From Fidelibacterota bacterium (lineage in GTDB: Bacteria > Fidelibacterota > UBA8477 > JABMPR01), in the NCBI GenBank assembly GCA_016844945.1, contig JAERTJ010000187.1:62001-126000 (forward strand): a stretch of DNA of 64,000 bases. The letters are read 5' to 3'. The notes beneath the pieces were generated by a model, which was not told the origin of the DNA, ran no database searches, and saw nothing but the letters and a program-made list of their open reading frames with translations. This document shows, piece by piece, positions 36,431-45,981 of the stretch. The translations under genes were made by a program, and so were the position numbers. Numbering within the stretch: the stretch's first letter is position 1; the number at the start of each line of letters is the position of its first letter.

Positions 36431-36838
36431 ATGGCAAGCGTTCGTCGACGGAGGTTACTGATCCTGGCTCTGTGTGCAGCTCTTATTTATGTGTTGAATC
36501 GAACTCTCATCATCCCCCAAGCGAGTGAGTGGAGTTTTTTTAGTAAGTATCTTGGTGATATCCTCGCTTTGCCCGTTTATATCCCTCTTTCCATGTATCT
36601 CGCACTGAAATTAAAATTGATTGAAGCAAATTTTGAACTTCAATTCATACACATTCTTGGAGCAGTTATCATTTTCAGTGTGGTTTTTGAAGGTTTTCTG
36701 CCCCTCATTGACACTCACTCCCACGCAGATTTCTGGGATATTCTGGCTTACCTTTTGGGTGGAATAATTCTTTATGGCATCTATAGTAAACCCGGTGAAA
36801 CAGAAAATAGTAATGTCGAAAATGATGAGCTGAGGTAA
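36431..36838 (+). CDS. Small multi-pass membrane protein
   Basis: A 135-residue protein with about four hydrophobic segments: LLILALCAALIYVLN, DILALPVYIPLSMYLAL, FIHILGAVIIFSVVFEGF and ILAYLLGGIILYGIYS. The pattern, with DILAL early and DFWDILAYLLGG near the end, recalls a family of small uncharacterised bacterial membrane proteins of VanZ-like topology. A TTG at 36416 would add five residues inside the previous gene; the ATG at 36431 is preferred. The function is unknown. It is wedged between an Ntn hydrolase and a creatininase-like gene, with spacings of four and five bases. Confidence 0.7.
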   Translation: MASVRRRRLLILALCAALIYVLNRTLIIPQASEWSFFSKYLGDILALPVYIPLSMYLALKLKLIEANFELQFIHILGAVIIFSVVFEGFLPLIDTHSHADFWDILAYLLGGIILYGIYSKPGETENSNVENDELR

Positions 36839-36843
36839 TCAAT

Positions 36844-37605
36844 ATGAGACCCTATATACTTGCAGAGAGCAACTGGAAACAGGTGAGAGAGCAAAAGGTT
36901 GACCTTGTGATTTTACCCTGGGGTGCTACTGAAGCACACAATCTACACCTTCCTTATGCCACGGATATTATTGAGTCAGACTATCTGGCAGCGGAGGCAG
37001 CCAGGATCGCCTATGATGCAGGTGCAAATATTATGGTACTTCCAACAATACCATTTGGGGTGAATACCGGGCAGAGTGATATTGCTCTCGATATCAACTT
37101 AAATCCCAGCACACTCATGGCTATTGTCGGAGATATTCTTGAGACCCTGGACAATCAGGGGATTAGAAAATTTCTCATATTTAACTCACACGGCGGAAAT
37201 GAGTTCAAACCCATCCTCCGGGAATTGGGTTTACAGTACCCTGATATGTTTCTGGCATTTACCAATTGGTATACAACTCTGGACAAATCAAAATATTTCG
37301 ATCATGGCGGAGACCATGCGGATGAAATGGAAACATCACTCCTGCTCCACCTGAGACCTGATCTGGTGAGACCATTAGCTGAAGCTGGTCCAGGCATGGA
37401 GAAGAAGATCAAGATTAAAAGCATCCAGAAGGGTTGGGCCTGGACCGAAAGGAAATGGTCCTTCGTGACGGAAGACACAGGAATTGGAGACCCTCGCCAG
37501 GCAACATCTGAAAAAGGGGCGAAATACTTCAACGATGTGACGCGGAAAATGGCAGATTTGTTTATAGAAATAGCCAGGGCTGACCTGTACAACCTTTACG
37601 AATGA
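36844..37605 (+). CDS. Creatininase-family amidohydrolase
   Basis: A 253-residue metal-dependent amidohydrolase. The metal-binding motifs are in family order: WGATEAHNLHLPYATD (E and H ligands, then Asp), NSHGGNEFKPIL (His) and HADEMETSLLLHL (Glu). Members include creatininase and enzymes of riboflavin/F420 and other small-molecule amide pathways; this one is not obviously creatininase itself. It works in the cytoplasm as a zinc/manganese enzyme. It closes the permease - Ntn hydrolase - membrane protein - amidohydrolase group, so a linked role in using amides is an inference. Confidence 0.87.
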   Translation: MRPYILAESNWKQVREQKVDLVILPWGATEAHNLHLPYATDIIESDYLAAEAARIAYDAGANIMVLPTIPFGVNTGQSDIALDINLNPSTLMAIVGDILETLDNQGIRKFLIFNSHGGNEFKPILRELGLQYPDMFLAFTNWYTTLDKSKYFDHGGDHADEMETSLLLHLRPDLVRPLAEAGPGMEKKIKIKSIQKGWAWTERKWSFVTEDTGIGDPRQATSEKGAKYFNDVTRKMADLFIEIARADLYNLYE

Positions 37606-37805
37606 TGGATCGGATCTGTTTCCAGACATCTGGGATTGGATCATGAAACAAATCTGTTATCATTGATCTTTAATTTGGATGTCTAAAGCTTCGGTTTATT
37701 AGCTTTGAAGTGTCGCCTCTCAGGTGGGCAACGACCCATGAAACAGGAAGCGGGGAATAGCATATGAGCTGCCGGCCGGCATTGCTTCCCAGATGACTTT
37801 ACGGG

Positions 37806-38207
37806 TTAAAAGGGAACTTCCTCTTCAGCCTCTGCAACAGCTACAGGTGCTTCCTTTTCGGTTCCTTTTTTCCATCCTCCCAACATGGTTAGCTTATCGG
37901 CTACAATCTCTGTCATGAAATGTTTCTTTTCTTCCTTGTCATCCCATGAACGAGTTTGAAGTCGACCTTCCACATAAATCAGGGCACCTTTTTTCACATA
38001 ATTCTCTGTGAATTCAGCCATCTTTCCAAAGATGACAACCCGGTGCCACTCTGTGGTGTCCTGAAAATCTCCTTTCCCATCTTTTCGGGTTTCTGTGGTG
38101 GCTACACTGACGGTTGCGATAGCCATTCCCTTTGTTGTGTAGCGTACATCGGCGTCACTGCCGGTACGTCCAACCAATAGCACTTTGTTAACGCTATTGC
38201 GCTGCAT
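37806..38207 (-). CDS. ssb: Single-stranded DNA-binding protein
   Basis: A 133-residue SSB. The OB-fold core is NKVLLVGRTGSDADVRYTTKG with WHRVVIFGKMAEF and the TRSWDD loop, and the protein ends in an acidic tip EEEVPF that docks partner proteins in replication and repair. Between them the linker is short (KKGTEKEAPVAVAEAEE), so this is a compact form compared with E. coli SSB (178 residues). A strong AAGGAGG site lies just before the ATG. It is a solitary gene; rpsF and rpsR, frequent SSB neighbours, are not beside it. Confidence 0.95.
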   Translation of the reverse strand: MQRNSVNKVLLVGRTGSDADVRYTTKGMAIATVSVATTETRKDGKGDFQDTTEWHRVVIFGKMAEFTENYVKKGALIYVEGRLQTRSWDDKEEKKHFMTEIVADKLTMLGGWKKGTEKEAPVAVAEAEEEVPF

Positions 38208-38355
38208 AATACCCTCCTTTTGTTGGTTTGATTAAGGATATGTTATCTGAATTTACATCCAGATACAAGAAAAAAGTTTGTACTTACCATTCATCGCTAA
38301 CAGGAGGGTGTTAATTGTTGGACTATATATTCAACTGGAAAAATTATGTGTAGTG

Positions 38356-38403
38356 AGAGATAGTTAAGTCATCAAGGAAGTCTTGGAAGACTTAACTGTC
38401 TCT
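38356..38403 (-). terminator. Long hairpin after the porin gene
   Basis: A 15-base-pair stem with one G-U pair joins 38356-38370 and 38389-38403; the 18-base loop can pair further inside. On the minus strand it begins 14 bases past the porin stop. The following T run is weak and displaced, so it is a terminator or a transcript-protecting structure. Confidence 0.6.
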
Positions 38404-38417
38404 ATTGGGGGCGTTTT

Positions 38418-39365
38418 CTAAAAGCTGACCACCGTTTGTAACACGAGGTGTCGATATTCATCTTCATCATCAACTGTGTCGGTGAGAAATTCAGTTCGGA
38501 ACTCAAAGACTTCTGAAACTGAATAAACGATTCCCAGCGTAACACGAGAGGCCTGGTTGTTATTGTTGACTGTAGACCATTGACCATATCTTCCAACAAT
38601 AATAAGAGGTAAATGCATCATGCCGTCTAGATCCAGGTCGGCTTGGCTATAGAAACCTCTATGGGCAGGGATGTGATTTATATATTCAAAATCACCATCC
38701 TGAAAATCCTCCATATACTGGACCTCTGTCCGAGTTGAGAATGGACCCGTTGCAGTCTGGAAGTCACCCCCAAGAACACGAGGGCGTGATCCTGAATTGT
38801 TTTCCGAAGTCTGAGCGAAAATAGATGCTCCTATTTCAAGAACATCCAGTATGGGGAAACCAAAACGTCCACCACCTGCAAACCCATCACTGGCACCATT
38901 CACCACGAAGGTTGTTATGGTGGTTCCGAGGAATTCTCCATAGAGATTCACACCAAAATCATTCCAGCCATTTACACTTTTCTCATTGAGTAGAGGTGAT
39001 GTGATTAAGCGACGATCGGGAGCGGCTATATGTTGCCAATCCAAACCAAAGGGAACATCAAATTGTCCCATTACTAACCCGAGACCTCGCTTATCATTTA
39101 GTGTCGCCTCAATGAATGCAGCTCCAGCTTCAAAGCCACCTGTGTCTGGATTATATGCAATTGCCCCTTCAAAATTTATAGATGAGGTCACTCCAGCTGA
39201 GAGGCCGACTTCAAACTGCCCGTTTTGAAAGCTTGGGTTTGAGTTCTCAACCATTGGCTGAACCAATTGAAAATCTGCAAAACCACTTAACTCAACTTGC
39301 GCTGTAGCTATTGAAAAAAGGCTCAGAATTAGTAGGAAGCTCATCATTCGCTTATAAATTTTCAT
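38418..39365 (-). CDS. Outer-membrane porin-like beta-barrel protein
   Basis: A 315-residue protein with a signal peptide ending near IATAQ (residue 22), followed by VELSGFADFQLVQP, alternating strand patterns throughout and a C-terminal QTVVSF with the terminal Phe used for barrel insertion. Segments such as LGLVMGQFDVPFGLDWQHI and INFEGAIAYNP resemble phosphate-selective or general porins. The channel's substrate is unknown. A GGGGATG ribosome site precedes the ATG. It lies upstream of ssb on the same strand, but a long hairpin separates them, so they are probably separate transcripts. Confidence 0.8.
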   Translation of the reverse strand: MKIYKRMMSFLLILSLFSIATAQVELSGFADFQLVQPMVENSNPSFQNGQFEVGLSAGVTSSINFEGAIAYNPDTGGFEAGAAFIEATLNDKRGLGLVMGQFDVPFGLDWQHIAAPDRRLITSPLLNEKSVNGWNDFGVNLYGEFLGTTITTFVVNGASDGFAGGGRFGFPILDVLEIGASIFAQTSENNSGSRPRVLGGDFQTATGPFSTRTEVQYMEDFQDGDFEYINHIPAHRGFYSQADLDLDGMMHLPLIIVGRYGQWSTVNNNNQASRVTLGIVYSVSEVFEFRTEFLTDTVDDEDEYRHLVLQTVVSF

Positions 39366-39559
39366 TTGTTCATCCCCTGGTACACCGGTTTATATATACA
39401 TACGCTATATCACTAAGAATATCGTCTAATCCATATAATTCTTGATTCAATAATATCCGAATTGTCGTCTGACGAATCTTGGTCTTCTGATAAATTATTT
39501 TTTTGCTTAGTAAAGGAAGTCAAATTAACGAGATTGTAGTGTGCAAGAGGAGTATTAAA

Positions 39560-40207
39560 ATGAACCTAATCGATCGTTTCATCCTGATGGCAATGGTCAT
39601 CATCACTGCGATTGCCCTGAGAAAAACTTTGAGCAAGCATAGAAATTCTGAGTCCAGTCATTCTACATACATTTATCACTCCATTGCTTTTGCCACTTTT
39701 CTTATCGTGGGCTTGGGTTTAGCCGTGTTTGGATGGGATATTTTAGGTCTTATGGGGAACGGGCTCTCCAATAAGCTGGTGGCAATCATTGCCTCCCTGA
39801 TCCCCTTCTCCTGGGCAACAGCTTTGGTCTCTAAATATTACCCTCGTTATGAAAAACTCTTTGCTTTCGTCATGTTATCAGGTCTGGCACTCATCTCTGC
39901 CAGTCGATTTCTAGAGATGCAGCAATTTGCACGAATCATCTACCCGGTCTTCCATTCAACGGCTGGAGTGACTGTCATATCACTACCCTTGCTAGCGGTT
40001 AAAAACCAATTAGCGGGAAAGAATTTTCTATGGGTTTCAATTGGTGGTTTCTTAATAAGTATGGGGGGGATTTCACTGGCATTTCTCAGTGCAGGGAAAC
40101 AGTTGCTGTTTTTTTCAGAGCCAGTCGTTCTATTAATACTGGCGCCCCTTTTGCTGATCACAAGTGCAAGTTATGCGTGGGGCTTACTCATCGGGGGCGC
40201 TGAATAG
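39560..40207 (+). CDS. Multi-pass membrane protein of unknown function
   Basis: A 215-residue protein with about seven hydrophobic segments, for example LIDRFILMAMVIITAIALRK, HSIAFATFLIVGLGLAVFGW and WVSIGGFLISMGGISLAFLS. The frame opens at 39503, but the ATG at 39560 has a GAGGAG site at a normal distance and starts right at the first helix. No family is recognised; the profile resembles small inner-membrane proteins of unknown role. It is divergent from the porin and convergent with the cyclase gene, which it approaches to within 11 bases. Confidence 0.65.
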   Translation: MNLIDRFILMAMVIITAIALRKTLSKHRNSESSHSTYIYHSIAFATFLIVGLGLAVFGWDILGLMGNGLSNKLVAIIASLIPFSWATALVSKYYPRYEKLFAFVMLSGLALISASRFLEMQQFARIIYPVFHSTAGVTVISLPLLAVKNQLAGKNFLWVSIGGFLISMGGISLAFLSAGKQLLFFSEPVVLLILAPLLLITSASYAWGLLIGGAE

Positions 40208-40218
40208 TCCTGTTAGCG

Positions 40219-41469
40219 TTATTTGCTTCTAAGCGCTTCTACTCCATACCAGTCCTCTGGTACATCTGAGACAACGAGTTCGGCTGCGCGCTTTAAATAA
40301 AAACGGGCTGTTTTATCTTCAGGATTTATGTCAAGAACATGTTTGAACATGAGGATAGCTTCAGCAAAGTCCTTTGAAAAATATGAGGTGAGTCCCTGCT
40401 CAAACTCCTCTCGGGTTTGGTTTTTCAGCGCTTTAATTTCAGGTGGATCACCATCAAAAACCTCATAGATAGGTACCACATCCCGTTTGCCCTTGACCTG
40501 AATTCTCCCTAGAAAACGATGGTGATATTGTTGAGGGTCAGTCAGCTTTAAAAAGGTAAATTCACTAATCGCTATTTTGCAGCCAAATCTTTTTGTCAGG
40601 CTCTCCAGACGGGATGCTAGATTTACGGCATCAGAGATCACCGTAACATCCATTCGGTCCTTGTCACCAATTGTACCCATCATCATGGGACCTGTGTGTA
40701 GCCCGATCCCGATATCAAGTTGGTCTTCTCCATCAAGTTCACGCTGGGCATTATAATCTTCCAATTTCTGCATAGTTTTGATGGCGGCCTGAAGCGCATT
40801 GTCTGGTTTTGCCGGAAAGAGAGCAAGAATAGCATCACCTATGTACTTGTCTACAAAACCGGAATGCTCTTTGATGGGGGGTGTCACCACGCTAAGATAC
40901 TTGTTCAGAAATTCAAAGTTTTCCCGAGGTGACATTCGCTCAGAGATTTCGCTGAATGCCCTGATGTCAGAGAAAAACACCGTCATTTCTCCCTGAATCT
41001 GATCTCCCAGTTCTACCTTAATAATTGAATCTCGTCCCAGGGCTTTTAGTATTTCCTGGGGTACGAAGCGACTATAGGCGTTGTTGATTTCGAGTAGGTG
41101 AAGATGGCTACGAACGCGAGAAACAAGTTCAGCCCGAGAAAATGGTTTGATAATATAGTCATTGGTACCAGCCTGGAACCCTTCCTCCAGACTGGTGACA
41201 TCCTCATTTGCCGTAATCATTATTATGGGAAGTTCTGTGGAGAGATGTGTCTCCCGAATGCGTTGACAAACCTCATGACCAGAGATATCAGGCATCAATA
41301 TATCAAGCAGGACCAAAGAGAACTTTTCACCAGAGTGAATCATGTCAAGAGCCTCTTGACCGTTTGAGGCATTTACTAATGTGTAATTCTCACCCGCTAA
41401 TTGGAAACTGATAAGTTTTTGAGCTTTCTCATCATCATCAATGATCAGGATTTTTGGGTTCTCTTGCAT
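40219..41469 (-). CDS. Response regulator with adenylate cyclase output
   Basis: A 416-residue protein. Residues about 1-120 are a receiver domain (ILIIDDDEKAQK; the phosphate-accepting Asp lies in LVLLDILMPD). Residues about 160-330 form a class III nucleotide cyclase: metal aspartates in VFFSDIRAFS and YIGDAILALF, the purine-selecting lysine in FVDKYIGD and the transition-state pair in SDAVNLASRLES, all as in active adenylate cyclases. The C-terminal 70 residues hold a TPR-like helical pair (FEQGLTSYFSKDFAEAILMF). It would make cAMP when phosphorylated. The start at 41469 has an AAGGA site; the longer start at 41487 has none. A PAS histidine kinase lies nearby at 44206. Confidence 0.92.
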   Translation of the reverse strand: MQENPKILIIDDDEKAQKLISFQLAGENYTLVNASNGQEALDMIHSGEKFSLVLLDILMPDISGHEVCQRIRETHLSTELPIIMITANEDVTSLEEGFQAGTNDYIIKPFSRAELVSRVRSHLHLLEINNAYSRFVPQEILKALGRDSIIKVELGDQIQGEMTVFFSDIRAFSEISERMSPRENFEFLNKYLSVVTPPIKEHSGFVDKYIGDAILALFPAKPDNALQAAIKTMQKLEDYNAQRELDGEDQLDIGIGLHTGPMMMGTIGDKDRMDVTVISDAVNLASRLESLTKRFGCKIAISEFTFLKLTDPQQYHHRFLGRIQVKGKRDVVPIYEVFDGDPPEIKALKNQTREEFEQGLTSYFSKDFAEAILMFKHVLDINPEDKTARFYLKRAAELVVSDVPEDWYGVEALRSK

Positions 41470-41651
41470 AGCATGTCCATCCTTCATTCACGTGCCATTT
41501 AATTATCCCAGAGGCACTATAAAAATTATCGACCAACTTTTTGCTTTATACAGTTTTATGTTTGATAATCTTTCTATAGCAAGTCCAGACCGGCGGAGTC
41601 AAGATAAAAGACTCTGAAAAACGAATTGATGGGTATACTTTCTAGCGGGAA

Positions 41652-42938
41652 ATGCGAAACATAAATCCATATTTAAAACATTGTTGTATTAAGGCATCCA
41701 TCCTGCTATGCCTGAGCTTAGTTACTTCTGTGACTTTCGCCCAGGAAAATTTGGATTCACTTTTTCTGGAGGCTCGAGAATCAGCAACCACTATAGAAAC
41801 AAGACCGGAAGCCATCAAAATGTGCAAGAGAGCTTTGGCATTAAATCCCGAGTACCATGATTTCAGAATTTTATTGGGGCGCTGTTATAGTTGGGATGGC
41901 TTGTATGCGCAGGCGATTCCTGAGTTTGAAGCAGTTATTCATGCCGACAGCAGCTATCAGGATGCAAGGGATGCACTTTTAGATGCTTTGATCTGGTCAA
42001 ATCAACTGGATAAAGCTCTTGATCTGGCGACGTTGAATATCCTCATTGATTCGACCAACCTGGATGATAGGTATCAAAAAGCACGAATCCTGGAAGACTT
42101 AATGCGACAGTCTGAAGCACTCGTAGTGTATGAAGAAATTTTAGCGATTGACCCGGGGCATCAGAAGGCACGAGATGCCATCATTAGGCAGCGTCGTGAA
42201 ACCTATGATCGCTCTACCAGTGTGCGTTATGTCTATAATCGTTTGGCAGAAACAAAAACGCAATGGCAGTTTATCGTCGTAGAACCCAGTTTGGATCCCT
42301 GGAACTTTATCTCTATCGAACATGTTGAGCCTTTGAAAATAGGCCCACTCATTCTAAGGCTTAATTATGCCAGCCGTTTTAAGCAAACAGCAAGTCAGGT
42401 AGAGATTGAATCTTACCCTGTGATCAGGAAAGGGACCTATTTGTATGCAGGTGTCGGTCTTTCAAATTCCGACCTGTTCCCAAAATTCAGAATGGGTCTA
42501 GAGGTGTTTCAAGCCCTGCCGCAAGCCTTTGAGGCCTCTGTTGGATTCAGGTATTTGGAGGTTCCGGATAAACAGATACCCATCTACGTCGGATCGCTGG
42601 GAAAATACTGGCAATCCTATTGGATGAATCTGAAGACGTACATATCTCCCTCAAACTCAAGCGTATCGAAATCATGGGTGATGTCTCTAAGGAAATACTT
42701 GAAAAAATCGCCAAATTATCTGGAGATGTTTGCAGGTACAGGGGTCTCACCTGATACTGATTTGAGCGGGGAAGATGTTAGCTATCTGGGTAGTCGAAGC
42801 TTTGGTCTGGCACTGAAGTACCAGGTAAAACCAGAATATGATATAAACTTCGGGCTCAATTTCTCAAATATCGAAACCAGAGCAGATGCATTTCGGGGCG
42901 ATACCGGGCTGCAGATCTCTGTAACAAAAAATTATTAA
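41652..42938 (+). CDS. YaiO-family outer-membrane beta-barrel protein with TPR repeats
   Basis: A 428-residue protein. After a signal peptide ending near TFAQ (residue 31) come about four TPR units (RALALNPEYHDFRILLGRCY, IWSNQLDKALDLAT, VVYEEILAIDPGHQKARDA), then a 250-residue barrel region with REWQF-like WQFIVVEPSL, QVEIESYPVI and VGFRYLEVPD, matching the YaiO barrel family, and a terminal ...TKNY. YaiO proteins are thought to secrete or insert surface glycans or polymers together with a nearby glycosyltransferase. None is present here, so the role is open. It lies ten bases before a propeller lipoprotein on the same strand, forming a pair. Confidence 0.87.
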   Translation: MRNINPYLKHCCIKASILLCLSLVTSVTFAQENLDSLFLEARESATTIETRPEAIKMCKRALALNPEYHDFRILLGRCYSWDGLYAQAIPEFEAVIHADSSYQDARDALLDALIWSNQLDKALDLATLNILIDSTNLDDRYQKARILEDLMRQSEALVVYEEILAIDPGHQKARDAIIRQRRETYDRSTSVRYVYNRLAETKTQWQFIVVEPSLDPWNFISIEHVEPLKIGPLILRLNYASRFKQTASQVEIESYPVIRKGTYLYAGVGLSNSDLFPKFRMGLEVFQALPQAFEASVGFRYLEVPDKQIPIYVGSLGKYWQSYWMNLKTYISPSNSSVSKSWVMSLRKYLKKSPNYLEMFAGTGVSPDTDLSGEDVSYLGSRSFGLALKYQVKPEYDINFGLNFSNIETRADAFRGDTGLQISVTKNY

Positions 42939-42947
42939 CAGAGGTAG

Positions 42948-44195
42948 ATGTTAAGAGGTACTACATTGAAACATAAATTTGGATTACTCTTACCTACGAT
43001 TTGCCTACTGAGCATGGGTGTCGTTCTGAATCAATGTACGGAATCACCTGAACCTGAACCTGAAGACAAGGCTCGGATCATTTTAGAAAATGATCTGACA
43101 ACTCTGTTAGGGCGAGTGACATACATGAATGAGGTCCTGGAAATTGACACCTCATTACAGTCTACGTCCCTACCAAAACCTGCAGTAGATCCTGTTACCC
43201 TGACACTCATTGCTGAAGTTGATCCACCCCTCATTGATGGACAGCCACTCCAGGCTACAGATATTTGTATCATATCCAACAAAGCCTATGTCTCCTACAA
43301 TATGATCGGAGAACCCTACCAGGGAGCTGTAGATATTATTGACATCAAGGATGAAGATGACCCAGAGCTCATTTCCTCCATGGTGTTTACAGATTCGGAT
43401 GTAAACGGTTTAACCTTTACAGGGGATGATCTTTATCTGGCACTGGCCACCAATCGCAGCGGTTTTTCTTCCCCTGCTGTTGTCGAAAAGGTCCGTGTTC
43501 AAAGCAATCAGCTCACAGAGGACACTGAGACTTTTGATGTCCCAAGCTGGGCAGCTACAGATGTAGAGGTGTCATCAAACCACCTGTTTGTAACTTCAGG
43601 GGCAGATGGTGGATTTGTAACCGTGAAAAGACTTACAAACGATGAAGTTGTTTTTAGCTATCCCATTGAGGATGCTAGAGGTGTTGCAACAGATGGCGAT
43701 GACATTGCAGTCGTGGCTGGAACACCAGCCAGATTGGTAACCTTCGATTATGATTCAGGTGAAATGCTTAATGATTTTTCTCTGGTAGGCGCTAGCATAG
43801 AATTTTCAAAATCAACGGTTGAAATACATCGGAGGAAAGCGGTTCTAGCACTGGGTGATGGTGGTACACAGATTATCTGTCTGGAGGGTGGTGATGTTAT
43901 TGAGGAGATCCCACAGCCTGTAGTGAGTGGTCTGACTGCCTCAGTAACGGTGACCAATGCAGCGTCCACAGATAGCAAAACCCTGTATATGTCAAATGGT
44001 GAGGCAGGTGTATATGTCGCCTGGACAGCAGATAAATTTTCTTCGAGAGACTGTGATGTTGATGACTTGCAATTGATTGGTAATTTTCAACTTGATGATC
44101 TTGAATCAGTTAATCATGTGAAGGCAAAGGGGGACTATCTCTTTGTTGCAGGAGGGATTGGTGGGTTGAAAATCTTGGAGGTAGAAGAAAGTTAA
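42948..44195 (+). CDS. LVIVD-repeat propeller lipoprotein
   Basis: A protein of 415 residues from ATG 42948, or 409 from a TTG at 42966 that has a better-placed AGAGG site. The leader ends VVLNQC with a cysteine in lipobox position, though the residues before it are unusual, and an acidic ESPEPEPED linker follows. The mature part has LVIVD-like blades, for example AVDIIDIKDEDDPELISSM and FVAGGIGGLKILEVEE, forming a beta-propeller that likely binds protein or ligand at the outer membrane. It follows the YaiO-like barrel after nine bases and may assist it. It ends ten bases from the convergent histidine kinase. Confidence 0.77.
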   Translation: MLRGTTLKHKFGLLLPTICLLSMGVVLNQCTESPEPEPEDKARIILENDLTTLLGRVTYMNEVLEIDTSLQSTSLPKPAVDPVTLTLIAEVDPPLIDGQPLQATDICIISNKAYVSYNMIGEPYQGAVDIIDIKDEDDPELISSMVFTDSDVNGLTFTGDDLYLALATNRSGFSSPAVVEKVRVQSNQLTEDTETFDVPSWAATDVEVSSNHLFVTSGADGGFVTVKRLTNDEVVFSYPIEDARGVATDGDDIAVVAGTPARLVTFDYDSGEMLNDFSLVGASIEFSKSTVEIHRRKAVLALGDGGTQIICLEGGDVIEEIPQPVVSGLTASVTVTNAASTDSKTLYMSNGEAGVYVAWTADKFSSRDCDVDDLQLIGNFQLDDLESVNHVKAKGDYLFVAGGIGGLKILEVEES

Positions 44196-44205
44196 CTCAA
44201 AATTT

Positions 44206-45774
44206 TTAGGTACTTTCTTTCAGTGGAAAATGTTCATGAAAAATAAGGGTAAAGGTTGAGCCCCACCCCTTTTGGCTATCCACCTTGATTTCGACCTCAT
44301 TCAAATCCAGATATTTTTTTGCTAGGGCAAGTCCCAACCCGATTCCCTGGTATTCCTTCGTAAGCCCTTCACTCTCCTGAGTGAATAGTTGGAATAGACG
44401 ATCTCTGTAGTCATCTGAAATCCCTATACCTGTATCAGTGAAGGTGACATAGAGTTGCTTCTTAATTCGTTCAAGTTTGATGGAAACCCCACCTTTTTCC
44501 GTATACTTGATGCCATTCAGCATAATATTATTTATGGCTTGATAGACCGTGTGTTCATCATACCAGATTTCGTCATCATCTGTGAGTTGAATGTATTCAA
44601 TCTCCAACTGCTTTTCTGTAGCTTCAGCGCGATGTTTTTCACAGAGCAATTCGATGAGTTGACCCAGATGCAATCGCTTGGGATTTAACTTAAGGGTCCC
44701 CGCTTCAAGCTGAGACACATTGATCAAAGCATCAACAGTGCGAAGCAGCCGATCGCTGGCATGGTTGATAAATTTGAAATAGTCTTCTTCTGCTGGCTTC
44801 AAATCTTCACCAAGACTTTGCTTAAGTCGACCGGCAAAACCCGTGATAGTTGTCATGGGTGTGCGAATCTCATGGGTAATATTGGAGATGAATTGATCCT
44901 TGACCTTATTGGCATTTTGAGCATCAATGAGTGCCTGCTCCAGCCGTTCATCAGATCGTCTGCGTTCAGTAATGTTTCGGCTGATACCGAGAATGGCTGT
45001 CACATTTCCAGAAACATCTCTCACAGGGTTGACGGAGGTGCTGATCCATTCAGTTTTATTGGTCATGGGCATGGGGGTTTCCAGCGTCAGGCTTTTGTTG
45101 CTGATGAAAGCCTTGTTCAAATATCCCATGATTGTATTGGTGGTATGTGCAGGGAAAATATCGGATACATTTTTACCCTCTACTTCCTCTGTTTTCCGTT
45201 TTAAGTACTGTGTGGTTGCTTTGTTTATAGAGAGAATTACTCCTTGAGTATCGACAAGAAAAATCAGGTCTGAGGAGTTTTCCACCAGAGTTCGATACTT
45301 CTCCTCATTTTCGATGTGGCTTGCTTCAAGCTGGCGTTGTTCAGAAAGGTCACGGATGTAAATCCGAGCGCCGACGGGGACATCATGTTCATCAAGAACG
45401 AATGAACCCTGGCACTCACCGAGGAAGTAACTACCATCCTTTTTTCGCATCTTGAAGTCATATAAATCCTGCTTTTCATAGCGTGAATATGCGGTATGAT
45501 TCTGATAGCTCTCCAGTCCAAATGATTCGGCTACTCTGATAGAGCGTTCATATTCCGCATCTGTAAAAAATATTTCTCTTAGAGCCAGACCGTTTTCGAT
45601 ATCTTTTTGATCAAAATTAAAAAGAGAGAAGGCAATTCGGTTCATAAATATGATACTACGAGAGGTCAAGTCAACCTCAATTAAGGCACCGGGCAGGAAC
45701 TCAAAATATTTAAACTCTTCTTTTTTTATAACTGCCAAACCTTTCGGACTCCTCATTCGAGTTTTATGAACCAT
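44206..45774 (-). CDS. PAS-domain sensor histidine kinase
   Basis: A protein of 522 residues from ATG 45774 (a TTG at 45786 would add four). It has two PAS domains (about residues 20-145 and 160-270), then HisKA with FISNITHEIRTPM (the phospho-accepting His is near residue 301) and a HATPase with NIMLNGIKYTEKGG, DTGIGIS and GIGLGLALAKKY. No transmembrane helix is seen, so it senses cytoplasmic or membrane signals through its PAS pockets. Its partner could be the receiver-adenylate cyclase at 40219, the nearest regulator with a receiver; that is an inference. Two other genes lie between them. Confidence 0.92.
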   Translation of the reverse strand: MVHKTRMRSPKGLAVIKKEEFKYFEFLPGALIEVDLTSRSIIFMNRIAFSLFNFDQKDIENGLALREIFFTDAEYERSIRVAESFGLESYQNHTAYSRYEKQDLYDFKMRKKDGSYFLGECQGSFVLDEHDVPVGARIYIRDLSEQRQLEASHIENEEKYRTLVENSSDLIFLVDTQGVILSINKATTQYLKRKTEEVEGKNVSDIFPAHTTNTIMGYLNKAFISNKSLTLETPMPMTNKTEWISTSVNPVRDVSGNVTAILGISRNITERRRSDERLEQALIDAQNANKVKDQFISNITHEIRTPMTTITGFAGRLKQSLGEDLKPAEEDYFKFINHASDRLLRTVDALINVSQLEAGTLKLNPKRLHLGQLIELLCEKHRAEATEKQLEIEYIQLTDDDEIWYDEHTVYQAINNIMLNGIKYTEKGGVSIKLERIKKQLYVTFTDTGIGISDDYRDRLFQLFTQESEGLTKEYQGIGLGLALAKKYLDLNEVEIKVDSQKGWGSTFTLIFHEHFPLKEST

Positions 45775-45981
45775 CACATAAACCAAGGTAATATAGTGAA
45801 TTGTTAAGGCCGCAGGGTGTCATGCGTCAACTTCCTGGATGCCTTAACATCTACCTGTTTTTCGCATAGTCCCCAATTGAGCAAAAAAGGTAACTCAGGC
45901 TTAATGGCTGATCAAGCTGTGTTTCTTGCCTAGATTCTGTCGAAAAAAGTCAGAATTAGGATTAAAATTGAAGCGATAAAG

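Noticed and set aside
40219-41469. Possible diguanylate cyclase (GGDEF) output
   Set aside because: The motifs are FFSDIRAFS, YIGDAILALF and SDAVNLASRLES of class III adenylate cyclases; no GGDEF motif is present.
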